Positions 10,051-19,170 of a DNA stretch of 24,543 nucleotides are shown piece after piece (within the stretch, counting starts at the first letter, position 1; the number at the start of each line of letters is the position of its first letter). This DNA is from Dimorphilus gyrociliatus (lineage: Eukaryota; Annelida; Polychaeta; Dinophilidae). The notes below the pieces were generated by a model. That model was not told where the DNA came from. It was given only the letters and a program-made list of their open reading frames with translations, and ran no database searches. A program made the position numbers and the translations under genes. The stretch is taken from positions 67,196 through 91,738 of the forward strand of contig CAJFCJ010000069.1 in assembly GCA_904063045.1 (NCBI GenBank). The letters run 5' to 3'.

Positions 10051-11079
10051 TTATTTATGCTTATGTCTACAAATGAGAGCATTCTTGAACTTGAGGTATT
10101 CGAATAGATCATTTCTAAACACTGGATCCGTTACGCAATACACAAGCCAATTTATAGAATGATTAAGGAATAGTAGATTCTCACCAACCAATATGCCTAG
10201 TCGGATTAATGGTTCGTATTTAGCGCTGAGAGTATACTCGAGAATTTTAAATAGGCAGAATACGATTGTACACGTTGCATAAATAGTACAAACGCTTATT
10301 AACATAATGTTAACTTTTCTGTATTGCGTCGTTTTCTCGTATTGTTCTGATTTCCGTTCAACACCAATATTTAAAGTGCAAACAAAAGCCTTGCTCGATT
10401 TGTTGCAAGACAGGAGACGACGTCTCTTGTTCCGTTGAGCGTCTAATTTATGTATATTAACAATTGTAGATGGTATTATGACGAGATTTGGTAGTATTGA
10501 GTAGACAAGAGCATCAACTACATACCAATATCTATTTGTAATTATATAGCTGTTTCGTTTATTGTAGTGGCATCTCTTTCTTCCAAAATTGTCAATAATT
10601 GGTTCAGTTATTTGAAAGCAAACAAACACCACCACTGTCAATAAAATAATAACAAAGACAACAATTTTAGAGCATCTTACTGTTCTTCTAAAATATGGAA
10701 ATGTAACTGCAATCATCCTATCAACTGCAATGCATACAATCATCCAACCGGAAACATATGAAGCGACATAATATGGTCCAGTAAATCCAAAACAATTCAC
10801 GTAAAATCTCAAATAGACTTTATCGTTTGTTAAACCTCTTATAAATGTTTCTAGAGCTCCAAAACTCACTGTTAAAACGTCTGCTACTGCCAAAACAGTT
10901 AGGTAGGTTACGATTGGTGTGATTTTTTTTCTCTTGCTAAGGATTACAAATGCTAAAGAATTACCAAAAATACTGCATAATAGAAAGACAGGCATTGTAA
11001 AACAATAGGTCCAGAGAGATATTCCACAGTACCATAGATTAGGATTATTATTGCAGAGAACAGTTGTATTCTCCTCCAT
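10051..11079 (-). CDS. Class A (rhodopsin-like) GPCR, peptide-receptor type, single exon
   Basis: An intact 342-residue seven-transmembrane receptor. The ATG at 11079 is chosen because the longer frame starts only at a TTG; the N-terminus then reads MEENTTVLCNNN with one NxT glycosylation site. TM1 has GN (Asn40), TM2 has LAVAD (63-67), and the TM3 Cys96 pairs with Cys170 in extracellular loop 2. TM3 ends DRM (120-122) in place of DRY. TM5 has the conserved Pro in SILPNLVI. Intracellular loop 3 is basic, with NKRRR. TM6 lacks CWxP. TM7 is NHSINWLVY (from 306) in place of NPxxY, with the following TDPVFR as in many invertebrate peptide receptors. The overall pattern is closest to FMRFamide-like or other neuropeptide receptors; the ligand is unknown. 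It has no introns, unlike the other receptor here. It probably signals through G proteins at the plasma membrane. Confidence 0.88.
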   Translation of the reverse strand: MEENTTVLCNNNPNLWYCGISLWTYCFTMPVFLLCSIFGNSLAFVILSKRKKITPIVTYLTVLAVADVLTVSFGALETFIRGLTNDKVYLRFYVNCFGFTGPYYVASYVSGWMIVCIAVDRMIAVTFPYFRRTVRCSKIVVFVIILLTVVVFVCFQITEPIIDNFGRKRCHYNKRNSYIITNRYWYVVDALVYSILPNLVIIPSTIVNIHKLDAQRNKRRRLLSCNKSSKAFVCTLNIGVERKSEQYEKTTQYRKVNIMLISVCTIYATCTIVFCLFKILEYTLSAKYEPLIRLGILVGENLLFLNHSINWLVYCVTDPVFRNDLFEYLKFKNALICRHKHK

Positions 11080-11237
11080 TAAGCTATTTCGAATGTACAG
11101 ATGCAATGGTAATCAATGATGTTCAAATGCTTGAGAGTTCAAGTGCTTCAAAACATACTTTACTAATCAATAGTATGTATTCCTTTAATAGAGAATTAAA
11201 GATAGAGAAAAAAAGAGTGAATGTGTGTGTGACGGGG

Positions 11238-12061
11238 GAGAACATTTTCCAATAAAACAGCTGTAATGGTCAGCATTAAGTTTTTTCTCTATCTGCTTTA
11301 CTTCAAATATCCCATTGAAGGTTATGAGTCCCCAAACCATTACTCCACCCCTGCCCATATTTTTCGTCACCCTAAAGTCTTTTTCACCATCATTTGTCCA
11401 TGTTCTAAAGTCATCAAGGTCACTCAGTGAGAATCGAGCCTCATTTTTTTCTTCTTTTACAATTGTTGGTTGTGAGGTCAGATCTTTGTCTCACTCATTT
11501 ATACTTGAAATTTTGTCTTTTCGGCTCCTTCTGAATTGTTGTTATGCTTACATCTACTTCTAATTCCCTTAAAATATTTCCTGCTATAACCTTCCCCTAT
11601 TTATTTTCAATTTCTTTAAAACTCTTTTCATCCTGCCTATGTCTCTCTCAGTAGGTCTCTTTGGACAATCCCTATTCTCCTGTTTTGGTGGATTGTATCA
11701 TAGAATTTTGCAAATTGATCATGGTACCATCCCACTTCTGCTGTTGCTCTTAATTTTCCTATTTCCTTATGAAATATAAGGATCTTTACAAGATCCCTAT
11801 TATCCACGTCATAGTTAAATAAATGCAACAAAAATTAGCTAATATAATTATAATTGATAATAATAGATAAACTCAACTTGGAGAATTGATTAAGTCCAAA
11901 AAATTTTGTTTTAGACATCTATTTTGATACTAAACTGAAAATCAAGTGTATGTTCCAATAATGATGAAGCATGGCCAAATAAAGAAAAAATTGATGAAAA
12001 TTACTAAAAATAAACATTTTTGACCTTTAATTAAAAGTGGGCCTATCAAAATTTATGGTGT
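11238..12061 (-). mobile_element. Degenerate Tc1-like transposon, copy B
   Basis: A minus-strand relic related to copy A. Shared blocks are TKNMGRGGVMVWGLITFNGI (about 11310-11370), a broken helix-turn-helix region (EIGKLRATA near 11750), and the non-coding 5' part (ATGGCCAAATAAAGAAAAAA near 11971). The 5' terminus GGGCCTATCAAAATTTATGG ends near 12061. The transposase is split into at least three frames with internal deletions. Homology stops at about 11238, earlier in the gene than in copy A, so both copies lost their 3' ends independently. It lies immediately upstream of the GPCR. Confidence 0.8.
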
Positions 12062-12481
12062 ACTCATCAGAACTATTCTCAAAATTTAAGTCAAATGAAT
12101 TTCAAGATGGTATTTGTATATGTTTAGTAACAATAACTTGTATTGAATATAATGATTCTAATGCAATTTGTCACCATACTGGACCACAATCTCATAGTTA
12201 AGATAACTAACCAATTTCGAATTAAAGGAATTACACGAAAACTCATTTTCAAATTTAGAACAGTTGGTTAGTTTATAACTAACCGAAGCAAGAACTTCAA
12301 GCTTCTCTTAAAAGATTTCCCAAGTAATTCTTTGTCATTGAAAGTACAACACTCTGAAAGCTTTCATCTTTGTTGTATGGTAGAATTTAGTACTAAACTT
12401 GACTTTAACATTACTGATTGCTACAAAAACTGGATCCACTGACTATATTCTTTTAACTTCATCATTTTTGCTCTCGCTTCT
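12062..12481. other. Spacer, possibly decayed exon
   Basis: No intact gene. A plus-strand stretch near 12390-12440 (EFSTKLDFNITDCYKNW) may be a remnant of the exon that precedes the GDPHF domain in the gene at 899-2192, but the similarity is weak. Otherwise nothing recognisable. Confidence 0.3.
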
Positions 12482-12630
12482 GCATCTGGAGATCCTCACT
12501 TTCGACAAATTATATTTGATAATCGAAGCTCAACTAATAAGGCCCTGATGTTTCAGGTATGCCTGGATTTTCATCAAGTGACCTTGACATATTTGGACAA
12601 CTCAAGGATGACTATTATATGCATAAAATT
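12482..12630 (+). pseudogene. Relic of the ITIH C-terminal / GDPHF domain
   Basis: Plus-strand frame from 12482 reads ASGDPHFRQIIFDNRSS and continues to about 12560. A -1 frame change leads into FGQLKDDYYMHKI. The intact gene at 899-2192 has AGGDPHFSQKVIDSRTK and, further on, QGILKDDYYMHQI, so both blocks are homologous and in order, but out of frame and with the interval shortened. No start, no upstream exons and no downstream domain remain. A fragment of a duplicated gene, not expressed as protein. Confidence 0.75.
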
Positions 12631-13026
12631 AGAACACAAAAAGTACTAAAGCCGTACTTTCCATTACTTCAACTTCCCATCTTCTTTTCAAAAACAGGCA
12701 ACAACTCTTCTAAGATTTATCCATGTTACAGAAAGAGTTTATCAATAGGTAGTTTTCTAAAATTTCTGAGACTAGGATTAGATTAGGTAATGAATCTGTT
12801 GTTGTTTACATCACTTTGCAATAGATCACTATTACATAAGATGACATTTGTCAAATTTCCTGAAATTGGCCAAAATATCCCAAAGAGAGCCGAAATGTCG
12901 TGGGCCAAAATGTGCTGTCCGCCAGCCTAAAGCATAAGGGCTATCTCCTTTGTATTAAATATTATGTTCAAAAAATCAATAGTTTTACAATTATGTTACA
13001 GAATGTAAATTGATAATAACTTCTTG
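12631..13026. other. Spacer downstream of LRR gene and GDPHF relic
   Basis: About 400 bp without a convincing exon, RNA gene or inverted-repeat element. It forms the 3' flank of the LRR gene that ends at 13027. Confidence 0.5.
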
Positions 13027-15753
13027 TTACAAATAGCTTAAATTTAAATGTGGATATATAGCTTTAAAACCATCCAGTAAGTTGATAAAATCTGGATGAT
13101 CTTCTCCAAAACTGTCTAAATACATATCTTCTAATATATTACAGTTTCTTAGTAATTCAATTAATAAATGACTATGATTTTCGTTAAATTTACAATATGA
13201 AAGATTAAGGCGGAGAAGGGAATGTGAAGATGCTTTTAGTCCTTGGCAAATTCCCTTAAATTCCCTACTACAATTCTCATTGAAACTTAAACAAAGTTCT
13301 TCTAGGCAAGTACATTTCTCAAGTAAATCGCCCAACCAACGACAATCGCACGAACTCAATTGGCATTGAGAAAGCCTTATGTTAAGAAGAGAATTTGAAG
13401 ACGATTTTAATCCATTACATATTCTCTTAAATTCTTTTCCACAGGAATCGTTGCCACTCAAATCAATTTCTTGTATTGATAAACAATCCTGTAACAAATC
13501 TCCAAGCCAATGACTTTGTTCTTCATTTAGATCATTATCAGAAAGGATTATCTTGATAAGGGAGTTTGAAGATGATTTTAATCCGTTGCATATTCCCTTA
13601 AACCCCTTTCCAAACTCATTATTCCCACTTAAATTAATTTCTTGTATTGATGTGCACATTTGTAATAAATCGCCAAGCCAACAACTTTGTTCTTCATTCA
13701 AATTACAATCAAAAAGGTACAACTTGCGAAGAGAATAGGAAGATAATTTCAATCCATCAAATATTTCCCAAATATTCTTTCCACATTCACAATTAGCACT
13801 TAAATCAATATTTTGTAGTGATGTACATTGATTCAAAAAATCGCCCAACCAAAAGCTTTGATCTTCATTTAGATCACAGCAAGAGAGGTCTATGTCTAAA
13901 AGTGAATTTGAGGAAGATGTTAACCCTTCACAAATATTTTTAAATTCATTTCCATGTAAACTAGTGGAGCTTAAATTAATTTCCTCTATAAAGGTGCACT
14001 CTCTAAGCAAATCTGCTAATTGACCAATGTCACCTTCTTTCCAAACACAGTTATTAAAATTGACTTTCAGAAGAGATTTTGCAGAAGATTTCAATACTTG
14101 GAAAATCTCGGCCAGACCTGGAGTATTAAAATGACTTCCCATTAGATCAATTTCTGTCAATGATTCACATCCTATAAATAAACTGCCTGGACAATAAACG
14201 TCATTTTCTTCTACAATGCAAGGAGAAAATTTAATCTTTTTCAAAGAGTTTAAAGATGGCTGTAATCCTGCACAGATCACTTCGAGTTGTTTCGAGGACA
14301 GCATATTTGCAGAGATACTAAAATCCTCTAAAATTTTACATTCCTCTAATAAATTTCCTACACAAAGTATTTCCTCGTCGGTAACGTCAAAAAATTCAAT
14401 TTTGATCTTTCGAAGAGAGGCTGAAGACGATTTTAAACTTATAAATATTTCCTCCATTCCATGACTGAAAATGTAAACTTCTCTTAATGTTTTACATTTC
14501 TGCAATAAATTAGCAAACCAATAAGATTCCTCACTATTCAAATTATAATTAAATACATCAACTCTTTGTAAAGAATTTGAAGAAGACATTAATCCACTAC
14601 ATATTTTCTCAGCTTGATTTCTGAAATTTTCATTGTCACATAAAACTACTTGTTCTAATAAAGTACAATCTGCAATTAAATCACTAACAAAGTTAATTTG
14701 ATTCTCATTCAAATTGCAGTCTGAATAATTAATTCTTTTGAGAGTATTAGAAGACAATTTCAATCCTTGACATATTTTATCGAAACCATTAAGAATCCTT
14801 TTATTCTCACTTAAATTAATTTCCTCAATTGATGTACACTGTTTGAGAAAATTACCTAACATATTACCATTGCTGCTGCTCAAAAAGCAGTTCGAAAATT
14901 CAATTTTAATGATTGACTGTGACGATGACGTTAAGCCTGCTAGTATTTCTGACCATCCATCACCAAGTTTCTTATTGCCACTTAAATTGACTTCCTGTAA
15001 TAATTTGCATATTTTAAATAATTCACCAAGCCAACAATTATTCTCTTTTATCAAATCACAATAAGAAAAATCGATTTTTAAAAGGTGATTTGATGAAGAC
15101 TTCAGCCCTTTTAGGATATTTAACCAACCATCTCCCATTTTCTGATTACCACTCAGATTAACTTCCCTTAATTGACTGCAATTTTGAAACACGCTCCCTA
15201 ACCAATCATAGCAATCCTCTTTGCTAAAATTGCAACTTGAAAAGTCAACGGCTTGAAGAGAAATTGAAGAAAATTGAATTAATTTTTTGACCATTTTGCT
15301 TCTTGTAATATTTCTTGAAAAATTCAAATTTAATGACTTTAAAGATGGTAAATTTGCTGATTGTTTAAACATATTTACAGATTCCTCTGCAAAAACGTCA
15401 CATGATTTCAATTCTAGATTTTTCAATGTATCCACTATTGGTAAATAAATTTGTTTTATAAAATTCTCTAAACAAAGTGATTTAATTGGATGATCAGATA
15501 AAAAACTTAAATTGTCAACAGATGTAAACTTTCTCTGCTTCAGTGTAACATTTGATAAATAGAGGATACTCGAAGAAAAAAACTTCAATTCATTGGTTGA
15601 AAATGGTTTGTTATCTTTGTTCGCAAATTCGAAAATGCTCATACCAATTTTTGGAGGTAGAAATATTGCATTTCTCTTACAAATTTTACTAATAAAGTAT
15701 AAATTGGATCTAATACAGACCAATGACAAACTCTCTAGACTATCAACACCCAT
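13027..15753 (-). CDS. Intronless leucine-rich-repeat protein, ~13 tandem double repeats
   Basis: A single open frame of 908 residues from ATG 15753 (MGVDSLESLSLVCIRSNLYF). The frame extends upstream to 15825, but only through a GTG and no ATG, so 15753 is preferred. Residues 1-140 are a non-repeat N-domain with LPPKIGMSIFEF and spaced leucines, reminiscent of the start of ZYG11/ZER1-type Cul2 adaptors. The SLSLVC...L pattern approaches a BC-box but lacks its final hydrophobic spacing. From about 165 to the end are 13 units of ~57 residues, each two ribonuclease-inhibitor-type LRRs: SLxKIxLSxCDLNEEQSxWL followed by GDLLQxCTSIQEINLSGN and a GLKSSSN spacer. There is no signal peptide or transmembrane segment, so it is probably a cytosolic or nuclear scaffold for protein binding. 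No NACHT, kinase or F-box is seen. A substrate-receptor role is a guess. Confidence 0.85.
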   Translation of the reverse strand: MGVDSLESLSLVCIRSNLYFISKICKRNAIFLPPKIGMSIFEFANKDNKPFSTNELKFFSSSILYLSNVTLKQRKFTSVDNLSFLSDHPIKSLCLENFIKQIYLPIVDTLKNLELKSCDVFAEESVNMFKQSANLPSLKSLNLNFSRNITRSKMVKKLIQFSSISLQAVDFSSCNFSKEDCYDWLGSVFQNCSQLREVNLSGNQKMGDGWLNILKGLKSSSNHLLKIDFSYCDLIKENNCWLGELFKICKLLQEVNLSGNKKLGDGWSEILAGLTSSSQSIIKIEFSNCFLSSSNGNMLGNFLKQCTSIEEINLSENKRILNGFDKICQGLKLSSNTLKRINYSDCNLNENQINFVSDLIADCTLLEQVVLCDNENFRNQAEKICSGLMSSSNSLQRVDVFNYNLNSEESYWFANLLQKCKTLREVYIFSHGMEEIFISLKSSSASLRKIKIEFFDVTDEEILCVGNLLEECKILEDFSISANMLSSKQLEVICAGLQPSLNSLKKIKFSPCIVEENDVYCPGSLFIGCESLTEIDLMGSHFNTPGLAEIFQVLKSSAKSLLKVNFNNCVWKEGDIGQLADLLRECTFIEEINLSSTSLHGNEFKNICEGLTSSSNSLLDIDLSCCDLNEDQSFWLGDFLNQCTSLQNIDLSANCECGKNIWEIFDGLKLSSYSLRKLYLFDCNLNEEQSCWLGDLLQMCTSIQEINLSGNNEFGKGFKGICNGLKSSSNSLIKIILSDNDLNEEQSHWLGDLLQDCLSIQEIDLSGNDSCGKEFKRICNGLKSSSNSLLNIRLSQCQLSSCDCRWLGDLLEKCTCLEELCLSFNENCSREFKGICQGLKASSHSLLRLNLSYCKFNENHSHLLIELLRNCNILEDMYLDSFGEDHPDFINLLDGFKAIYPHLNLSYL

Positions 15754-16001
15754 TTTTCTTGCTTTAAAAGGATTGGTTTTCCATTGTTTTGATAATACAG
15801 TGGTTACAACATCTTCAATAACCACATTATATATTTTACACTACACTATCTTCTATGGAAATCAACTGACTCACAAACTGATATGAACAATATGAATCTT
15901 TTGATATTATAGTAAAGAAAATTTTAGGCCTAGAAAGTCTCTTGATTCATGTATGATATGACAAAAAATCTATACATTAAACAAAGAAATATAACTCAAA
16001 T

Positions 16002-16208
16002 GGGGTCGACAGAAAACGTCCACAAATGAGAAATTTCAAGACAAAAATTTGGATTGAGAAATGGTTGGGCAGAAGAAAACAGCAACTGATTTGTACTTAG
16101 GAGGGTCTCCTCTAAGGGTTAGGGCTAATGGAAAAGGTTAGGTACAGCTAAGGGTTGGGTTAGGGTTAGGGTAAAAGCACTGATTTGTATACGTTTTCTG
16201 TCGTATCC
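16002..16208 (-). repeat. Inverted-repeat element (MITE-like), copy 3
   Basis: A 207-bp element with left end GGGGTCGACAGAAAACGTCC and right end (reverse complement) GGATACGACAGAAAACGTAT. The core has GGGTTAGGGTTAGGG, the same orientation as copy 2 and opposite to copies 1 and 4. The flanking 9-mers do not match, so the target duplication has decayed or one flank was lost. Confidence 0.85.
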
Positions 16209-16271
16209 ATAACAAGAATTAATAATCTCTATATAGAGATTGCTGCTATTCTCAACTTAAAGATCCATTGT

Positions 16272-16291
16272 TTGTGTGTGTGCGTGTGTGT
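16272..16291. repeat. TG/CG dinucleotide microsatellite
   Basis: A short run of TG units with one CG interruption in the spacer upstream of the actin-like gene. Confidence 0.8.
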
Positions 16292-16746
16292 ATTTCTAGG
16301 TGTTCTGCTTAAAGTGAAGATAGGAGAGTAGCCTTAAGAGTTCTATCAATCGGTAATTGGCAGACCCTAAACATAACATCCTAAGCCCTGGCAGGAAACA
16401 TAAAAAAGTAAATACTAATTTTTGGAAAGACTTGTCATTGATTATTCTACACTATAATGCATAATAGGAGTGCCTTGTTTATAAGCCTCTGCTTTTCATG
16501 CTAAAAGTAAGCTTAAGATTATTGCTCAAATGTTTAAATTCTGTTAATCCCTAAATCTTAAAAGTTACAGAATTTTTATTGCAAAAAAGGCAGAGGTATA
16601 TTTCTTAACTCCTCCTACTTTTCTATATTTGGTAGTTAGGATGAAAATGACAGGTCCTTAGCCATGCCATTCCTTATAGTAGTCAGTTAATGTAAAGACT
16701 CTGTTGAGTATTTTTTGTCAACAACTTTCTGAAATTAATTACCAAA

Positions 16747-17792
16747 ATGTGCGATAACGAGGCAACGGCTATTGTCATTGACAATGGTTCTGGTTTATGC
16801 AAAGCTGGTTTTGCTGGTGCCAAAACACCCAAGTCAGTTTTTCCTTCCATCGTTGGTAGACCAAAACAAGTTGCCAAGGACCAAAAAGATAGTTATGTTG
16901 GAGATGAAGCCCAAACAAAGAGAGAAATATTAACCCTCAAGCACCTAATCGAACGTGGTATTATAACCAACTGGAATGACATGGAAAGAGTCTGGGATCA
17001 TACTTTCGCTAATGAACTTCATAAGACCCCGAAAGAACATCCGATTCTGTTGACAAAAACCCCCTTAAACTCAAAGGCAAATCGTGAAAAAATGACTGAA
17101 GTAAGACAATAAGTGTATTTCTAGTAATATAAATAGTAATTTTATTTATGTTAGTTGTGTTGTTTACAACAAAACTCTCTTCTTTGTATAACCTATAATC
17201 CAGTTCACAATAGATTTATTTTTTTTATAGATTATGTTTGAAAAATTCCAATCTTCAAATATTCATCCAATGTATTTCAGTCATACAATTTGCCTGATGG
17301 ACAACAATTAAGAATTGGAAATGAAAAATTCCGCTGTGCTGAAGCCCTTTTCCAACCTGCCCAAATGGGAATGGACTGTTCCGGCATCCATAAAATAATT
17401 AACAGCTCCATCTTGAAATGTAATTCTGACTTAAGGTGACTATATATTTTGAATATTTTTATTATTCAATCGTTGAATATTCTCAAGAAACAAAAGCTTT
17501 TGTTAACAGTAACGAATTTTATGCCAATATTGTATTGTCTGGAGGATCTACCATGTTTAAAGGTATTTCTGATAGACTAAAGAAAGAAATGTCAGTTTTA
17601 TGCGCACGCTATCAGAGAATTGAAATTATTGCTCCGCCTGAAAGAAAATATTCAACATGGATTGGTGGTTCCATTTTTGCAGCTTTGTCTACTTTCCAAC
17701 AAGCGTGCATGAGCAGTACAGAATATGATGATATTGGACCAGCCATTGTACACAAAAAGTGCTTCTCACAAAAAGTGCTTCTAAACCTTTAG
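16747..17792 (+). CDS. Actin-derived gene with large internal loss (possible pseudogene)
   Basis: Model join(16747..17100,17281..17435,17510..17792), 263 residues in one frame. Exon 1 is actin residues 1-120: [57 protein letters not shown]. Exon 2 resumes at [19 protein letters not shown] (actin ~239). Exon 3 covers [13 protein letters not shown] to [10 protein letters not shown]. Donors are GTAAGA and GTGACT; acceptors are TTTCAG and AACAG. Actin residues ~121-238, including the second phosphate loop (DSGDG), are missing, so ATP binding and polymerisation as normal actin are unlikely. A remnant of the missing part (IMFEKFQ..MYF, 17231-17280) survives inside the present intron. A few D-loop residues are also lost ([15 protein letters not shown]). 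The C-terminus extends 8 residues beyond the canonical Cys-Phe end. It may be a transcribed novel short protein or a recent pseudogene; the sequence cannot settle this. Confidence 0.7.
17751..17782 (+). repeat. 16-bp perfect tandem duplication at the actin stop codon
   Basis: The unit CACAAAAAGTGCTTCT occurs twice, back to back (17751-17766 and 17767-17782). With only one unit the sequence reads Lys-Cys-Phe then TAA, the universal actin terminus. The second unit destroys that stop and shifts the frame, adding SQKVLLNL before the TAG at 17790-17792. Confidence 0.92.
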
Positions 17793-18355
17793 AATATGGA
17801 TTTAGAAGATAAATTTGCAGTTTTCTTATATTCTTCTCATTCAATAAAATTCTTTTAGAATTAAGAAAACAATGGGTTAAGGGTATTACTTGGAGGGTTA
17901 TTTATAAATTAAGATAGAGAATGTTAAAGGTATGAATGAGTAGAATAAGCACTGTACAATATTAATCTGAAAAATGTCTACCAGTTTGCAGTGTTTAAGA
18001 CAAATAAAAATTGTTGTCTACAATTTTTCTTTTTATTTTACAAATTATCTATCTTAAAGAAGAAAATATGCTAAATCATAAATATCACATTTTACACTTT
18101 TAGCAAAACATTTAATATCGGCCCTGCTAAAGCAGGATACACTTTTAGCATCTTGAGGTATTTTCTAATACTATCGAATATTGGCTGAATATGTCTGGTA
18201 TTCTTCAAAAACTAAATTTACAGTTTACAACATAAAGGCCTACTTTTGAAAAAACAAAAGAAATCTACTAAATATATCACGTGACAGATTTCATCTATAA
18301 CATCTAAAGAATTTCCTTTTCCATTTTATACATTCCCTGTAAAGTAAACAAAAAT
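17793..18355. other. Convergent 3' region of actin-like and GNAT genes
   Basis: Both neighbours end here. AATAAAAT at about 17843 is a plausible polyadenylation signal for the plus-strand actin-like gene. Nothing else is recognised. Confidence 0.45.
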
Positions 18356-19170
18356 TTAAATTCCTTTCAATTTGTAATTTAAAGACGAAAAAATACGAAC
18401 ATGGCTTCCAAATAGAAAAATAGGCCTAGCCGTAAAAAGTTTAGTTGTAACATATCCCCATTTTTCATAGAGTCTTCTAGCGCCAAAATTTTTTAGTATA
18501 ACAAGCAACGATATTTTCTATGGAGAGATTTCAATGCAATAATATTATATAAGTATAGGAATTTAAAAAAAAACTAACTGTATATCCTTTCTTTTTGGCC
18601 TCTTTTTCAGCAGCATCCAAGAGAATTTGACCAATTCCTTGTCCTCTAAATTCCCTATCTACAGATAGACAATCTATCATACACTCTCCATCTGTTAATT
18701 CCGACAGACATTGGGACACTGCAAACGATAAAAGAAGCTTCCATTTTGTACCAATTGATATTCCCCCAGTATTGAAATTACCATCAGAATTATCATTGCT
18801 AGAGAGAGGGAAGATTTTTGAATTTTTTCTTTACAAGAAAACTTAATACAAACTTTGAATATTTCATTTGACAAACTCCAACAAGTTTTCCATTTTCGTC
18901 CTGTGCAGCAATTATCTTTTGAAGGATTGATTTATCATTTTGCATAAAATCTAGGTATAACTTCATTCCTCTTTCAATGCGTTTGTCGCCGAATAAATAG
19001 AGTATTTTTTCATGAAAACCTTCTATTAGTAATTCTGTAATCTTTACACTATCGTTTTCTGTGACTTGCCGAACAGTTATTTTTGAATTGTTTGTAATAT
19101 AACTAGGTTTTAATTGAAAATTATCATTTTCAATTGGTATTGTTCGAAAACAGGCTTTGAATAACCACAT
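18356..19170 (-). CDS. GNAT-family N-acetyltransferase (3 exons)
   Basis: Model complement(join(18356..18517,18579..18798,18854..19170)), 232 residues, ATG at 19170, TAA at 18356-18358. Introns are 55 and 61 nt with donors AA|GTTTGT and ACA|GTTAGT and acceptors CTCTCTCTAG and CTCCATAG; the total is an exact multiple of three. The fold signature is complete: an N-terminal beta-alpha part (ITVRQVTENDSVKITELL), VGVCQMKYSN (beta4), CMIDCLSVDREFRGQGIG with the acetyl-CoA pyrophosphate loop RGQGIG at 157-162, the helix QILLDAAEKEAKKKGY, then ISLLVILKNFGARRLYEKWGY (beta5 to helix 4, the usual N..A..LYEK.G). It transfers acetyl from acetyl-CoA to an unknown amine; the layout resembles small-molecule or peptide acetyltransferases, not histone ones. 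Convergent with the actin-like gene. Confidence 0.88.

Larger units (their letters stand above)
15754..16746. other. Divergent intergenic region between LRR and actin-like genes
   Basis: This ~1-kb spacer holds the third MITE-like copy (16002-16208) and a TG/CG microsatellite (16272-16291). The two flanking genes point away from each other, so it should hold both promoters. No TATA box or other element can be assigned with confidence. Confidence 0.5.

Noticed and set aside
14843-15886. Plus-strand open frames within and upstream of the LRR gene
   Set aside because: They are shadows of the LRR repeats on the opposite strand with no independent signal.
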